Below are positions 42,772 through 52,758 of a stretch of 64,000 nucleotides of DNA, piece by piece; position 1 is the first letter of the stretch, and each line of letters starts with the position of its first letter. The DNA comes from Leptothoe sp034932105 (lineage in GTDB: Bacteria > Cyanobacteriota > Cyanobacteriia > Phormidesmidales > Phormidesmidaceae). Under the pieces are notes generated by a model. It was not told the DNA's origin, did no database searches, and was given only the letters and a program-made list of their open reading frames with translations. Both the position numbers and the translations under genes were made by a program. The stretch lies in the NCBI RefSeq assembly GCF_034932105.1, contig NZ_JAYGIG010000117.1, forward strand, positions 38,149 through 102,148. The letters are read 5' to 3'.

Positions 42772-43929
42772 ATGGCAATTTTGCTTAATGTACGACTACC
42801 TCATATGCCAGGGCTTCACTGCCTAGAGGTGGTGCGCAATCAGCTGCGGTCTATATTGCCCATGGCTAAGGTAGCTGCTAATGCGGTACAGGCATTTGAC
42901 TTAAACGGAGACTGGGTATCTCTTGGGGGGGTAGACCTGCAAATTAATGGAGCCTTGGGGCTGGCATTTCCGGATTTGAGTGACCCGGTAGAGCTGCAAA
43001 AAACTGCCAGTTTTCTTTGGGAACAGGGGATCGATGCGTTTACCCCAACGTTGGTGACGGCAGACCCTGAGCAGATCCAACGCAGTTTGGCTGTGATCCA
43101 GGCCTATGGGGCCAAAGGGTTCAATGATCAGCCCCATCATGCCACCGTGCTGGGGGCTCATTTGGAGGGGCCATTTCTGAATCCGATGAAGGGTGGAGCA
43201 CACCCCCAGGAATATGTGCAGCCCCTGTCGCTGGATCGAGTCCAGGCGCTACTGGGTTCCTATGGGGATGCGGTCAAAATCGTCACCCTAGCGCCAGAAA
43301 TGGAGGTCGCTGCTGAGGTGATTCCGTGGTTGCGATCGCACAATATCATCGTCAGTCTTGGGCATTCCCTCGCTAACGTCACCGAGGCCCAGCACGCGTT
43401 TGCCCAAGGGGCTACCATGGTGACCCATGCATTTAATGCCATGCCAGGGTTGCACCATCGGCAACCAGGTCTGTTGGGGGCTGCCCTCACCCATTCCCAA
43501 GTATTTGTTGGACTGATTGCCGACGGACAGCATGTGTGTCCTACCATGCTAGACCTGCTTTTACGCATTAACCGGGGTCGGTTCCAGGACGGCACCAGCG
43601 GTGGTCTTTTCCTCGTCAGCGATGCCCTCGCCCCCTTAGGTTTACCCGACGGCACCTACCCCTGGGACAGCCGTGAGATTGAGGTGGTCAAAGGCACCGC
43701 TCGTCTGCAGGATGGGACGCTGTCAGGCACCACATTCCCCCTGCTTGAGGGGGCTAAAAATTTGGTCAACTGGGGTCTGTGCACCGTGGATGAGGCCATT
43801 ATGTTGGCCACAGACGTGCCTCGACAGGCGGTGGGTTTGCCTAGGCTGGCTCTCGGGCAGACGGCTAATCTGGTTCGTTGGCATGTCCAGGGCAGTAGTT
43901 TGAGCTGGCAGAGACTCCAAGCGGACTGA
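42772..43929 (+). CDS. nagA: N-acetylglucosamine-6-phosphate deacetylase
   Basis: NagA removes the acetyl group from GlcNAc-6-phosphate in amino-sugar and cell-wall recycling. This is an amidohydrolase of 385 residues. Seen motifs are WVSLGGVDLQINGALG, the metal Glu in GAHLEGPFLNPMKGGAHP, the His ligands in VSLGHSLANVTEA and THAFNAMPGLHHRQPG, and the catalytic Asp in LVSDALAPLG. It is divergent from purE by 106 bases, in which the short palindrome TTTGTACAAA lies close to the start. Confidence 0.93.
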   Translation: MAILLNVRLPHMPGLHCLEVVRNQLRSILPMAKVAANAVQAFDLNGDWVSLGGVDLQINGALGLAFPDLSDPVELQKTASFLWEQGIDAFTPTLVTADPEQIQRSLAVIQAYGAKGFNDQPHHATVLGAHLEGPFLNPMKGGAHPQEYVQPLSLDRVQALLGSYGDAVKIVTLAPEMEVAAEVIPWLRSHNIIVSLGHSLANVTEAQHAFAQGATMVTHAFNAMPGLHHRQPGLLGAALTHSQVFVGLIADGQHVCPTMLDLLLRINRGRFQDGTSGGLFLVSDALAPLGLPDGTYPWDSREIEVVKGTARLQDGTLSGTTFPLLEGAKNLVNWGLCTVDEAIMLATDVPRQAVGLPRLALGQTANLVRWHVQGSSLSWQRLQAD

Positions 43930-44083
43930 ATAATGGCTGATCCTGTTGAATTATGGGGATCTATGCCTATGACCGATGCCCCATGGTCTGGTCGATTACT
44001 TCCTAGGGGCTAGGTCTTAAGGGGGCAAAACGTAATAGGATCTGACGGTAGAGAAATCCTATTGACGATTGCTGGCTGAACCT

Positions 44084-44779
44084 ATGACGAGTGCAACTGA
44101 CGATAAGACCATCGTTCGTGACTATTTCAACGCCCAAGGGTTTGATCGTTGGAGCCGCATCTATGGAGATGGCCAGGTGAATAAGGTGCAGCGCGATATT
44201 CGAGAAGGGCATCAGCAAACTGTCGATCATGTGCTCTATTGGTTTAAGCAAGATGGTAATGCTGCGGGTTTGACCGTTTGTGATGCGGGCTGTGGCGTTG
44301 GTAGTTTGAGTATTCCCCTTGCTGCCATGGGGGCCAAGGTCTCGGCCAGTGATATTTCTGAAAAGATGGTCGAGGAAGCTAGTTATCGTGCTAAGGAGCT
44401 CTTGCCGTCTGATGCTGTTCTGACCTTCGACGCTCAGGATTTAGAGACCCTGGATGGCCGTTATCACACGGTGATTTGCTTGGATGTGCTGATTCACTAT
44501 CCCCAGGAGAAAGCTGGAGACATGATTGCCCATCTGAGTTCTTTAGCTGAAAATCGTTTGATTTTAAGCTTCGCACCCAAAAATCCTTTTTATATAATGC
44601 TGAAGCGGATTGGTGAGTTTTTCCCTGGTCCCAGTAAGGCGACTCGGGCCTACTTGCACAGTGAATCCGAAATTCGTGAGGCTTTGAAAGCTAACGGTTG
44701 GGAAGTCAATCGTCAGGAATTTACAGCGTCACAGTTTTACTTTTCTCGTTTACTGGAGGCTGTGAAGGTTTCAGCCTAA
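44084..44779 (+). CDS. chlM: magnesium protoporphyrin IX methyltransferase
   Basis: ChlM (BchM) transfers a methyl group from S-adenosylmethionine to the 13-propionate of Mg-protoporphyrin IX, the second committed step of chlorophyll synthesis. The 231-residue protein starts at ATG 44084 (MTSATDDKTIVRDYFNAQGF). Its SAM-binding motif is VCDAGCGVGSLSIPLA, with FNAQGFDRWSRIYGDGQVNK and SFAPKNPFYIMLKRIGEFFP as family blocks. A TTG at 44069 could add five residues. The gene is convergent with the CHASE2-GGDEF gene 18 bases away. Confidence 0.95.
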   Translation: MTSATDDKTIVRDYFNAQGFDRWSRIYGDGQVNKVQRDIREGHQQTVDHVLYWFKQDGNAAGLTVCDAGCGVGSLSIPLAAMGAKVSASDISEKMVEEASYRAKELLPSDAVLTFDAQDLETLDGRYHTVICLDVLIHYPQEKAGDMIAHLSSLAENRLILSFAPKNPFYIMLKRIGEFFPGPSKATRAYLHSESEIREALKANGWEVNRQEFTASQFYFSRLLEAVKVSA

Positions 44780-44797
44780 CGGCGACTGCCGGAGCAG

Positions 44798-46579
44798 CTA
44801 AAGAATCTTATCCAGGGTATCTAGCTGATGGAGGCGAACTTGATTGCGACCGGATTTTTTGGCTGCGTACAATCCTAAGTCGGCCATTTCGACAAGGGCG
44901 CTGGGGGGAATCTCAAGTTTTGGGATCAGGCTAGTAATGCCTAAACTCATGGTGACATGGTCAGCCGTGTCAGAGGTGTCATGGGGTAATGCATAAGTAT
45001 CGAGCTTGGCTAGAATTGCCTGGGCGATCGCAATCCCTTCCTCTACTGATTTATTCGGTAATAGCAGGACAAATTCTTCACCACCATAGCGAGCAATCAA
45101 GGCATCCTTCGATTTCACGGAGGTACGGATAGCTTGGGCTACCCGTTTGAGGCATTCATCTCCCTGGGGATGTCCGTAGGTATCATTATATTTTTTAAAG
45201 TGGTCTACATCCCCAATGATCAGCGTTAGCGGATGTTGTGCCTTGAGAGCTTTGAACCACCTTTGCTGTAGACTCTCATCAAAGGTGCGACGATTGGCCA
45301 ATCCGGTCAGTTTGTCATTGGCGGAGAGCATCTGTAGCTGGTTGATGCGGTGGGCCCCGGCCAAGCCAGACGCCAACCATAACCCCAAAAGCATAGGCAC
45401 TACTGGAAGCCACAGTCCTGTCCAACTGAGGGTGCCGTAGCTGCCGACCAGCACTAACAGGCTGGCCCCAGGGATAAACGTCAGCCGCTGCATGAACTTA
45501 GTGGCTCTTTGGGTGAGATAGCCCCCACCGATGGCAATGCCAAGGATTAACGCACTTTCTAGCCAGGTGGGCCAGGTATGGATTAGGGCTCGACCATCGA
45601 GGATGTAACTGATAATTTGGCTAGCGATCTCACCATGGATTTCCACGCCAAATTGGATCGGCACCTCATTTTTCTCGTAACGGCTAGCGGTATAGAAAAT
45701 ATCAGCATCGCTCAAGGCCATGTTGCCAATTAGAACGATGCGATCGCGCATCATTTCAGGTGGAAATTGATTTTCCAGGACCTGCTTTAGAGAAACAACG
45801 TCAAATGCTTGTTTGTGTTGACGTAAGTTGAGTAATAGTTGATAACCCCCTGCATCGACATCAACATATCCCCCTGTATGGCGTTCCACTGGCAACAGGG
45901 GTGCTTGATTGAGAGTTAATACCGATGAATCAGGCTCAGGCGTAATCGGGATTTTCTCTCCGCCTAAATAGTCTAATGCTAGCCGTAATCCCAAACCTTC
46001 CAGGACATCAGGGGAGTTTGTGCTGGGAAATAAAAGCCCTCGTCGGACTCGACCATCGCGATCAACAACAATATCGCTGGCTGCAAGTTGGCCTGCAGTT
46101 TTAAGAACGTGATTGCCAGGGATGGCATGGCCGTTCTCATGCTCAATTACTTTTTCAATGCCGATGAGATTTGGCGTTTCCTCAAAAACCTTTTCTAAGT
46201 CTTTGGTGCCAGGTTCATTGGGTAAGTTTCGATAAAAATCGAGACCAATGACTCTTGGTTGATGACTGCGCACTGTGCGAATCAAATCAGCCATAGTCTG
46301 GTCATTAATAGTTGCCGCGTCCAGGTAGTTATCGATATCCGCATCTGTGATACCAACAATGACTAATCGAGGATCTGAAGGTTCTAATGGTCGCAGAGCC
46401 ATCATTTTGTCAAAGACCCTGAGTTCTAGCGGTTGTAAACCACCTAAGGACCGTATAGCCAAAATACTGCTAGCAGCAATTACACTAGTGAGAATGACAA
46501 AACCTCTAGGGTTCCTGAGGTTTTGCCAGAGTGTGCTCCAGACATCTCTGATTGTGTCTGTTTTGACCAAGGGTACCAT
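44798..46579 (-). CDS. CHASE2-GGDEF membrane diguanylate cyclase
   Basis: This 593-residue receptor cyclase has an N-terminal membrane helix (about 28-48) and an extracytoplasmic CHASE2 sensor (about 50-330; ELRVFDKMMALRPLEPSDPR, RVIGLDFYRNLP, MRDRIVLIGNMALSDAD). Three membrane helices follow (about 335-415) and then a GGDEF domain (LTGLANRRTFDESL, IIGDVDHFKKYND, active-site ARYGGEEFVLLLPN). The RxxD inhibitory site is missing (KSKDA at that place), unlike the cyclase at 23762. It is the last of three minus-strand genes with the DUF928 and TPS-CHAT proteins; the gap to the DUF928 gene is only 53 bases. Confidence 0.9.
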   Translation of the reverse strand: MVPLVKTDTIRDVWSTLWQNLRNPRGFVILTSVIAASSILAIRSLGGLQPLELRVFDKMMALRPLEPSDPRLVIVGITDADIDNYLDAATINDQTMADLIRTVRSHQPRVIGLDFYRNLPNEPGTKDLEKVFEETPNLIGIEKVIEHENGHAIPGNHVLKTAGQLAASDIVVDRDGRVRRGLLFPSTNSPDVLEGLGLRLALDYLGGEKIPITPEPDSSVLTLNQAPLLPVERHTGGYVDVDAGGYQLLLNLRQHKQAFDVVSLKQVLENQFPPEMMRDRIVLIGNMALSDADIFYTASRYEKNEVPIQFGVEIHGEIASQIISYILDGRALIHTWPTWLESALILGIAIGGGYLTQRATKFMQRLTFIPGASLLVLVGSYGTLSWTGLWLPVVPMLLGLWLASGLAGAHRINQLQMLSANDKLTGLANRRTFDESLQQRWFKALKAQHPLTLIIGDVDHFKKYNDTYGHPQGDECLKRVAQAIRTSVKSKDALIARYGGEEFVLLLPNKSVEEGIAIAQAILAKLDTYALPHDTSDTADHVTMSLGITSLIPKLEIPPSALVEMADLGLYAAKKSGRNQVRLHQLDTLDKIL

Positions 46580-46632
46580 CCGTGCATGACTTTATCACAG
46601 TGTTCTGGCGAACGGTGGTTGCACTCATTGGT

Positions 46633-47343
46633 TTAGAGACTGACCACCGCTGATAGGGTTATCTCTGATGGACTTTGCCCTTGCTCCAACAATGTTTGCA
46701 CCATGGTTTCAGCATCGGTAACCCCCTGACTTCTAGCCATTAGTAGTGCAGTAATAGCGTCATACCAAATGCCTTGGTTGGCGTAGCTACTGGCTTGCTC
46801 CAGACTAGGTAAATGATTTACATCCAAGGATTCCCGATTTACACGTTCAACGAAACTACGAGCAGAAATTTCCGCTTCGTGTTCCCCTGGGCAGGAGACA
46901 AAAACTGTCCAACGATATTGCTTGTTGGTCGTTAAACTATGGTCCTGAGGGATGGTGGCACTAACGAGGGCGGTTTTTTCTAGGGTAATGGTTTGAGAAT
47001 AGATGGGGGTGGCCACCTCGGGGTCCGAGACATGGAACGTCATGGAAACTGGTGTTGCGGTGGTGATATGCCATGCCAAGGTGGGATTGGCCTTAGTGGT
47101 GAGCAGTCTAGATTGATCGCCCGGTACCATCAGGGCTAACTGAGTGGCGTTGTCACCCCCATGACAGCTAACGACTGTGGTCCCTCGTCGTCCACCTGAC
47201 AATGTGGAGTTGACGCTGCCGCGATCGCTATCAGGAGTCCAACGAATCCGTTCTCCAGCCTGGGCAGGACTCATCAAGCTGAACCCAAGACAGCTAGCAA
47301 GTAGGACAGATGATAAACGATAGTTTTTTTTGGGTAGGGCCAT
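46633..47343 (-). CDS. DUF928 exported protein
   Basis: From ATG 47343 this 236-residue protein starts with a signal peptide (VLLASCLGFSLMSPAQAGE). It continues with the DUF928 fold: one beta-rich sandwich (ALMVPGDQSRLLTTKANPTL, TLAWHITTATPVSMTFHVSD) followed by a helical C-terminus (LPSLEQASSYANQGIWYDAI) with ITALLMARSQGV. DUF928 proteins are almost restricted to cyanobacteria and, as I recall, often sit near CHAT and two-partner-secretion genes. Their function is unknown. It lies between the CHAT protein gene and the CHASE2-GGDEF gene on the same strand. Confidence 0.85.
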   Translation of the reverse strand: MALPKKNYRLSSVLLASCLGFSLMSPAQAGERIRWTPDSDRGSVNSTLSGGRRGTTVVSCHGGDNATQLALMVPGDQSRLLTTKANPTLAWHITTATPVSMTFHVSDPEVATPIYSQTITLEKTALVSATIPQDHSLTTNKQYRWTVFVSCPGEHEAEISARSFVERVNRESLDVNHLPSLEQASSYANQGIWYDAITALLMARSQGVTDAETMVQTLLEQGQSPSEITLSAVVSL

Positions 47344-47614
47344 GATGCATTGCAAAGTGAAGAACGTGAACTGCGATATGACAGGATACAAGCGTCTTTT
47401 AGGGAGACTTGTGGGAAATGAAGTAGTTTTTCAATGGCACTACTGAAGATTTCCGGAGCCTTACAACTAAGGTATCTTTTTCAACTTTGAATCACGTAAA
47501 GCTTACTTAAAAAACTAAGGTGAACCCTTGCAGGCTTGGTAAAGATTTTTACTTGCAGTCTAAGTGTTTTTACTAAAATGTGTGACAAAATAATGGTTGA
47601 CTTGACCCACGGGA

Positions 47615-50600
47615 TTAACGCCATGGATTTCCCACCATCGTGAAGCCCGCCCAGTAGAACGGATGAGCAAAATCTGCTGTTGGTAGATTCCACTCGGCAG
47701 GGAGGTCTACATCGCCCCGGGATGTACTCAACGTATTGTTGTTGATATGGGTTTCGCCGCGTAGCAAAGAGAGTTGTGCCTGCTGTATGGCGTCGGAGCG
47801 GAGCGATGTATTGGGGAGTTGGGCATAAAATTCTGCCATCAGGGCGAGGGTGCCCACATCTGAAACATTCCATAGGCTGCCCATGGAGGTTTCTATGCCC
47901 GCTGCCGCCGCCAGACCGATAAATCCCAGTTCAGCGTCGGGGCTACTCAACGCCGTATTGCAGGCACTTAAAATTAATAATTCTATCTCTGCCCAAGGCA
48001 TATCTTTCATTTGTTCAAATGTGAAGGAAGAGTCCCAAAACTGAATGAAAGATTCTTCTAAATTACCTGCATTAAATTCTGCATGGGTAGCTAAATGCAA
48101 TAGGTTAGGGTTTTGAGAAGTTTGTTGCCTTAAAAAGTTGTCGAGGGTGAATGTTTCATTTAGCAGGACATCGTTAGATTGCAGGCGTTTAGCAACCACA
48201 TCGAGTTCAATGGGAACGGCTGGCAGATCATTCAGGGTTGAGAACTCTTCGACCCCAGCAATTAGGGGGCTAGGTGTAGAGTCAATGTTGCCAATCTGGA
48301 GTTGGGTCAGACCCATGCTGGGAATAAGAGAGACACTATATTTCTCGATCACAAAGCGATCACCTTTCATCATGGTGGCTAAGGGAATGTTTCTCAGTCC
48401 TTGATCAAGGGAGTACATCACATGATCAATTTGTTTTTCGGCCAAGTCTTGCTCTAACGGATCCAACAGCCAGTCATACATTTGTCGTGCTAAGGCTTGA
48501 TAGCTGACAGAATCTTCTGGATCAGAGGCGGCTAGCCGGAAGAGTTTCGCCTGTTGGGTTAATTCAGCGCGCGATACATCAATCAGCTGTTGCACAGGCT
48601 CGCCCGTAGCCGTTACCAAAAGCAGTAGCAGCTGATCGTCTGGGTTAGGTGCTTGTGTAGTGCGGGGTAGGACAAACTTGTCAATGGAGTTTTCATTGGT
48701 GGGAGTCTGGGGCACAAAAGTAGCATAAATGACGGCTGTGTTGGTTTGATAGGTTTGATTAGCCTGGTGCAGAATGTCTTGTACAGAGGGTAAGGTGACT
48801 GGCTGTGTTTGGGATAGTTGCCAATACCGTTCGTACTCCTGACTAAAAGAGTCTTCCAGATATTGAAAGGCTTCCTCGTCAAAATAGCGCAAACGACCAT
48901 TGGGTGAGGTCGGCGTTATTGGGTTTTGCCCAGGATTGAAAGCTTGTTCGGATTGTTCCTCTTGTCTGAAGATACTGTTATTGTTCAGGCTAACGAATGA
49001 GGTGTCAGCGAGAGCCGCCGCTGGAGACTGCTGTTGGGGCGTGGAGGGAAATGGCCCTAGGGTATGCGGCTGTGGTGTAGCGATTGGAGTTTGGGGTTCT
49101 GGTTCTACTGCGGTCGGAATGAGACGAGTGTTAGGTAGAATATCGCTTTCGACTGCACCGATATCGATGGTGTCACCGATAATTCTTGGCTGCCCATGTT
49201 GGTCACGGGTAGTGGCGACTGAGTTATGGCCAGCGTTGGCAGCGGGACTGCCATTGAGAAGCTGGTGGGAAGGGAGAGGGCTAAGATTGTTGTTGAGGGA
49301 TGTAATGATTGGATCGAGGGGAGCCCTAGTTGTGCCCACTAAGGTACTTAGATTAAAACCCGTGCTACCTTGATCGATGCCAATTAGGTTATGGCCTTGG
49401 TCGCTAAATTGGCCTTCCACATCAGGGTTGATGGGAGCCCTGTTGTTGGCCACAATGGTGTTGGTTAACGCTGGAATTTCAGCCGTAACTTCATTTTCAG
49501 AGATGCCGCCGCCAGAGCTAGTGGCGATATTTTCTGCAATGGTGACATTGGTGAGGGTGGTTGGACCAACTGTACGGATGCCACCTCCGGTCATTGCTTG
49601 ATTAATGGAAATAGTGCTGTTAATAACAGTTAACTCGGCTAGTCTTTCTAATCCAACAAGACTGGCGTTTTCAATACCCCCACCTTTAGTGGCTGCTTGA
49701 TTGCCGACAATGGAGCTGTTGGCGATCTCAACCACAGTTTGAGCATTACTAGCCAGATTCAAAATGCCACCGCCATGAGTGGCTGATGTATTGTTAGCGA
49801 TCAGGCTATTGTCAACTATCAGGCTACCTCCATCCGTATTCAAAATGCCGGCACCGCCATTTTGGTCTACTCCTGTAGCTTGGTTGTTAGCTATAACATT
49901 ATCTAGTAAGTGCATATTGCCACCATTGTAGATACCACCGCCACTTTGAGCGCTGTTGCTGGTAAAAATGCCAGTGCTAATCATACTGGTGGCATTTGTT
50001 TGATTGTAGAGTCCACCGCCCTCACTAATTGCCAGATTTGAGCTGAAATCCACGGTACTGAGGGTGGCTATGCCACTGTTGAAGAGTCCCCCACCGCGAT
50101 TGGCGCTGTTGTTTTCAAAGGTTGAATTTGAAATGGTTAGCGAGCCTCGGTTGTGGATAGCACCACCGTCTCGAGCACTACCGATAACTTCGTTGTTGGC
50201 AAACGTGACATTGCTGATGGCAACATTATCCCCAGCATTGCTGAGTCCGGCGCCGTCTAATGTGCTGGAGCCATCTTTAATGGTTAAGCCAATGAGATTA
50301 ATGTTATATCCGCTACTGGTGATGTCGAAGACCTTATGGTCACCGACCCCATTATTATCAGTGTCACCACTAATGAATGTGCTGTCTTGTCCTTGGCCTA
50401 TAAGCGTAAGGGGGTGATCTAGAGTGATGGTATCTCCCTCGCGATAAATTGTTGCGGCTAAGTTGACTGTGCCTCCATCAGTAACAGCATCTACCCCATT
50501 TTGAATGCTGCCATTGACACCCACATTAACGGTGTTAGCAGTTCCAGATAACTGACCACTGCCCTGAAGAGTAATACGTTCATTGAGATTGAGAGTAGCT

Positions 50601-52072
50601 GTATCGAGAAATAGATTACTACTGATATCATTGTCGCTGGTATTAATGGCTGCATTGACATCAATGGTGTCAGTGGCTTGCAAGATGACATTTGTGCTAT
50701 TTAAGGCACTAACAATGGTAAGGGCATTAATGGTGCTGGCGGTGATGTCATTGGAGTCAGTAACGATAGCTCCTAATCCACCTGTATCAACTATGGTGAG
50801 GTCAGTGGGATCAAGGAGCCAGATGCCTGTCTCTCCGTGTGGGGCAGTAGTCACAACGGATGCGTTTTCTCCAATCCTCAATCGCTTTAGCCCTGAGGTT
50901 TCTACGAGACCACCGTCTCCTGTTGCGGATTGGGCTGAGATGGTGCCATCAAATAGTGTGGTGCCGTCTGACCAGACAATGACTTGACCACCATTGCCCT
51001 GGGTGGCATCGGCCATCAGGCTAGCAGTATGAGTAATCTCGACTTGAGACGCCTGGGGTAATGCCCGTTGGCCTTGATAGTCGCCACCGATACGGATGTG
51101 GCCACCTTGGTTACTGCCGGAGGCGTCTAGGAGGCTATTGGTTACCTGGATGGTATTGCCTAACAGATTGATTTCACCACCCGTGGAGCCTTGGGTAGAG
51201 ATATTGCCGGTGTTATAAAGGGTAAAGGACGGTGGAGATGCGGCAGGTATGTTACCGGAAACCAAGGCGATCGCCCCGTCATGGTCAATGACTAAGCTGC
51301 TGCTATGGTCAAGATTACCCCCTGTAATCATGGCTGCTAAAGAGTCTGACGCACCATCGCTAGCGGTGATCTCTAGGCTTAGTAAGCCGTCACTCTGCCC
51401 CAGATGGATGGTTTGTCCGGGCTCTGCTGCGAAGAGGGTGACTTCCCCATCGGGGGCTATGAGGGTACCGGTATTGGTTACTTGAGGCGCTAGCAATCTG
51501 ATGTGTTGGCTGTCTAAAACGGTCAGTTGCCCATGGTTGACGATGCTGCTGGGACGACTAAAGCCAAAATGGCTGGGCGAGGTAACCAACGTGCTGTAGT
51601 CAGGATTGCTAAGCACTTCAAACCACTGGGTGTCATTACCTAGGTGGGTGGCCGTAGTGGCGGTGAAGGAGCCCCTGAGATCCAGTTGGGCATTGGGACC
51701 AAACAGTAAGCCCGCAGGATTGATCAAGTACAGGTCGGCCTGGCTGCCTGTCACCTGTAGTAGGCCATCAATGGTGGAGGCTCTACCACCGATGACCTGG
51801 CCGATGACGGCCTCGGTGCTGGGTAGGGTGATGAAGTTGGCTGTTTGTCCTTGGTCTAGATTGAATTGGTCAAAGCTGTGGAAGAGATTGCCTGCTGCTT
51901 GAGTCCCACCGTTAATGTCAATGACCCCTTGGTCTGAGATGAGGGTCTGGGTTGTTTGGTCAGTGGGCACGATGCTCTGGGCTAGCAAGGGCGAATGATC
52001 TGCTAGGACAATGCCGCTGCCCACCACTGGTAGTAACCCCAATACCACGATTGCTTTAGCGAAGGTGTCCAT
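47615..52072 (-). CDS. exported two-partner-secretion (filamentous hemagglutinin-type) protein with C-terminal CHAT protease domain
   Basis: This protein has 1485 residues from ATG 52072. Residues 1-30 are a signal peptide. Residues 40-150 are a TPS/hemagglutination domain (GGTQAAGNLFHSFDQFNLDQ, NPAGLLFGPNAQLDLRGSF), the part recognised by TpsB outer-membrane porins. Residues 150-950 form a right-handed beta-helix with repeated SGGGIYN and NNSANRGGG-like turns. A Pro/Gln linker (about 960-1060) leads to a CHAT domain (about 1150-1485), a caspase-like peptidase. Catalytic His (about 1330, LLHLATHAEFN) and Cys (about 1371, LLILSACNTAL) are both present. No TpsB gene is in the window. Expected location is the cell surface or periplasm. 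Confidence 0.92.
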   Translation of the reverse strand: MDTFAKAIVVLGLLPVVGSGIVLADHSPLLAQSIVPTDQTTQTLISDQGVIDINGGTQAAGNLFHSFDQFNLDQGQTANFITLPSTEAVIGQVIGGRASTIDGLLQVTGSQADLYLINPAGLLFGPNAQLDLRGSFTATTATHLGNDTQWFEVLSNPDYSTLVTSPSHFGFSRPSSIVNHGQLTVLDSQHIRLLAPQVTNTGTLIAPDGEVTLFAAEPGQTIHLGQSDGLLSLEITASDGASDSLAAMITGGNLDHSSSLVIDHDGAIALVSGNIPAASPPSFTLYNTGNISTQGSTGGEINLLGNTIQVTNSLLDASGSNQGGHIRIGGDYQGQRALPQASQVEITHTASLMADATQGNGGQVIVWSDGTTLFDGTISAQSATGDGGLVETSGLKRLRIGENASVVTTAPHGETGIWLLDPTDLTIVDTGGLGAIVTDSNDITASTINALTIVSALNSTNVILQATDTIDVNAAINTSDNDISSNLFLDTATLNLNERITLQGSGQLSGTANTVNVGVNGSIQNGVDAVTDGGTVNLAATIYREGDTITLDHPLTLIGQGQDSTFISGDTDNNGVGDHKVFDITSSGYNINLIGLTIKDGSSTLDGAGLSNAGDNVAISNVTFANNEVIGSARDGGAIHNRGSLTISNSTFENNSANRGGGLFNSGIATLSTVDFSSNLAISEGGGLYNQTNATSMISTGIFTSNSAQSGGGIYNGGNMHLLDNVIANNQATGVDQNGGAGILNTDGGSLIVDNSLIANNTSATHGGGILNLASNAQTVVEIANSSIVGNQAATKGGGIENASLVGLERLAELTVINSTISINQAMTGGGIRTVGPTTLTNVTIAENIATSSGGGISENEVTAEIPALTNTIVANNRAPINPDVEGQFSDQGHNLIGIDQGSTGFNLSTLVGTTRAPLDPIITSLNNNLSPLPSHQLLNGSPAANAGHNSVATTRDQHGQPRIIGDTIDIGAVESDILPNTRLIPTAVEPEPQTPIATPQPHTLGPFPSTPQQQSPAAALADTSFVSLNNNSIFRQEEQSEQAFNPGQNPITPTSPNGRLRYFDEEAFQYLEDSFSQEYERYWQLSQTQPVTLPSVQDILHQANQTYQTNTAVIYATFVPQTPTNENSIDKFVLPRTTQAPNPDDQLLLLLVTATGEPVQQLIDVSRAELTQQAKLFRLAASDPEDSVSYQALARQMYDWLLDPLEQDLAEKQIDHVMYSLDQGLRNIPLATMMKGDRFVIEKYSVSLIPSMGLTQLQIGNIDSTPSPLIAGVEEFSTLNDLPAVPIELDVVAKRLQSNDVLLNETFTLDNFLRQQTSQNPNLLHLATHAEFNAGNLEESFIQFWDSSFTFEQMKDMPWAEIELLILSACNTALSSPDAELGFIGLAAAAGIETSMGSLWNVSDVGTLALMAEFYAQLPNTSLRSDAIQQAQLSLLRGETHINNNTLSTSRGDVDLPAEWNLPTADFAHPFYWAGFTMVGNPWR

Positions 52073-52377
52073 GAGTAATGTCAGCCCCAATCGGGAGCGA
52101 TTAAGGATGTAAATAGATGACAGCAGCGATTTTTGGGAAGATTATCGCTGCTGAAAAGGGAAAGAAGAGTCTGTATGGGAGGAGGATAAGGGGGTATTCC
52201 TGTTTATATTGTCCTCTACGAGACTTTGAGATCAGCTGATAGACCCTAGGTATAAGTGACTAACTTGGATTGAAGTTTTGCTAAAGCAGAACAATCAAGT
52301 TTGATTTAGTCAGCAATCCCTCAGGCAGAATGACGGGGCATTGTTTACCCTGGAAGGGTTCGTTTTTAAGTTGCGTC
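52073..52377. promoter_or_regulatory. divergent intergenic region between the TPS-CHAT and DUF423 genes
   Basis: About 305 bases, promoters for both genes. No clear operator, hairpin or gene. Confidence 0.4.
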
Positions 52378-52758
52378 ATGACTGCTCGCCTATGTATTGC
52401 GATCGCATCCATCCTAGGAGGACTATCCGTGGCCGGGGGAGCCTTTGGAGCCCATGCCCTCAAAGCCCAGCTAACCGAAAAGGCTTTAGCTACCTTTGAG
52501 CTAGGCACGCGCTACCAGATGTATCATTCCCTCGCATTACTATTGGTGGGACTACTCTGGCTGCAACTTCCGAGTAATAGCTGGTTCAGCTACGCCAGTT
52601 GGGCCTTCCTCATTGGCATTGTGATCTTTTCCGGCAGTCTCTATGGCCTCAGTCTGTCTGGGATCAAAGTGCTAGGTGCGGTGACTCCCATTGGGGGTCT
52701 GGCCCTAATCATTGGTTGGGCTCTTTTAGCCACAGCTGCGTTCTCTCTGACAAACTAA
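52378..52758 (+). CDS. DUF423 small membrane protein
   Basis: This 126-residue protein with four membrane helices starts at ATG 52378 (MTARLCIAIASILGGLSVAG). The signature GGLSVAGGAFGAHALK, then FELGTRYQMYHSLALLLVG and FSGSLYGLSLSGIKVLGAVTPIGG, are typical of DUF423 (YgdD-like). The function is unknown. A frame extension to 52330 is not supported. Confidence 0.9.
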   Translation: MTARLCIAIASILGGLSVAGGAFGAHALKAQLTEKALATFELGTRYQMYHSLALLLVGLLWLQLPSNSWFSYASWAFLIGIVIFSGSLYGLSLSGIKVLGAVTPIGGLALIIGWALLATAAFSLTN

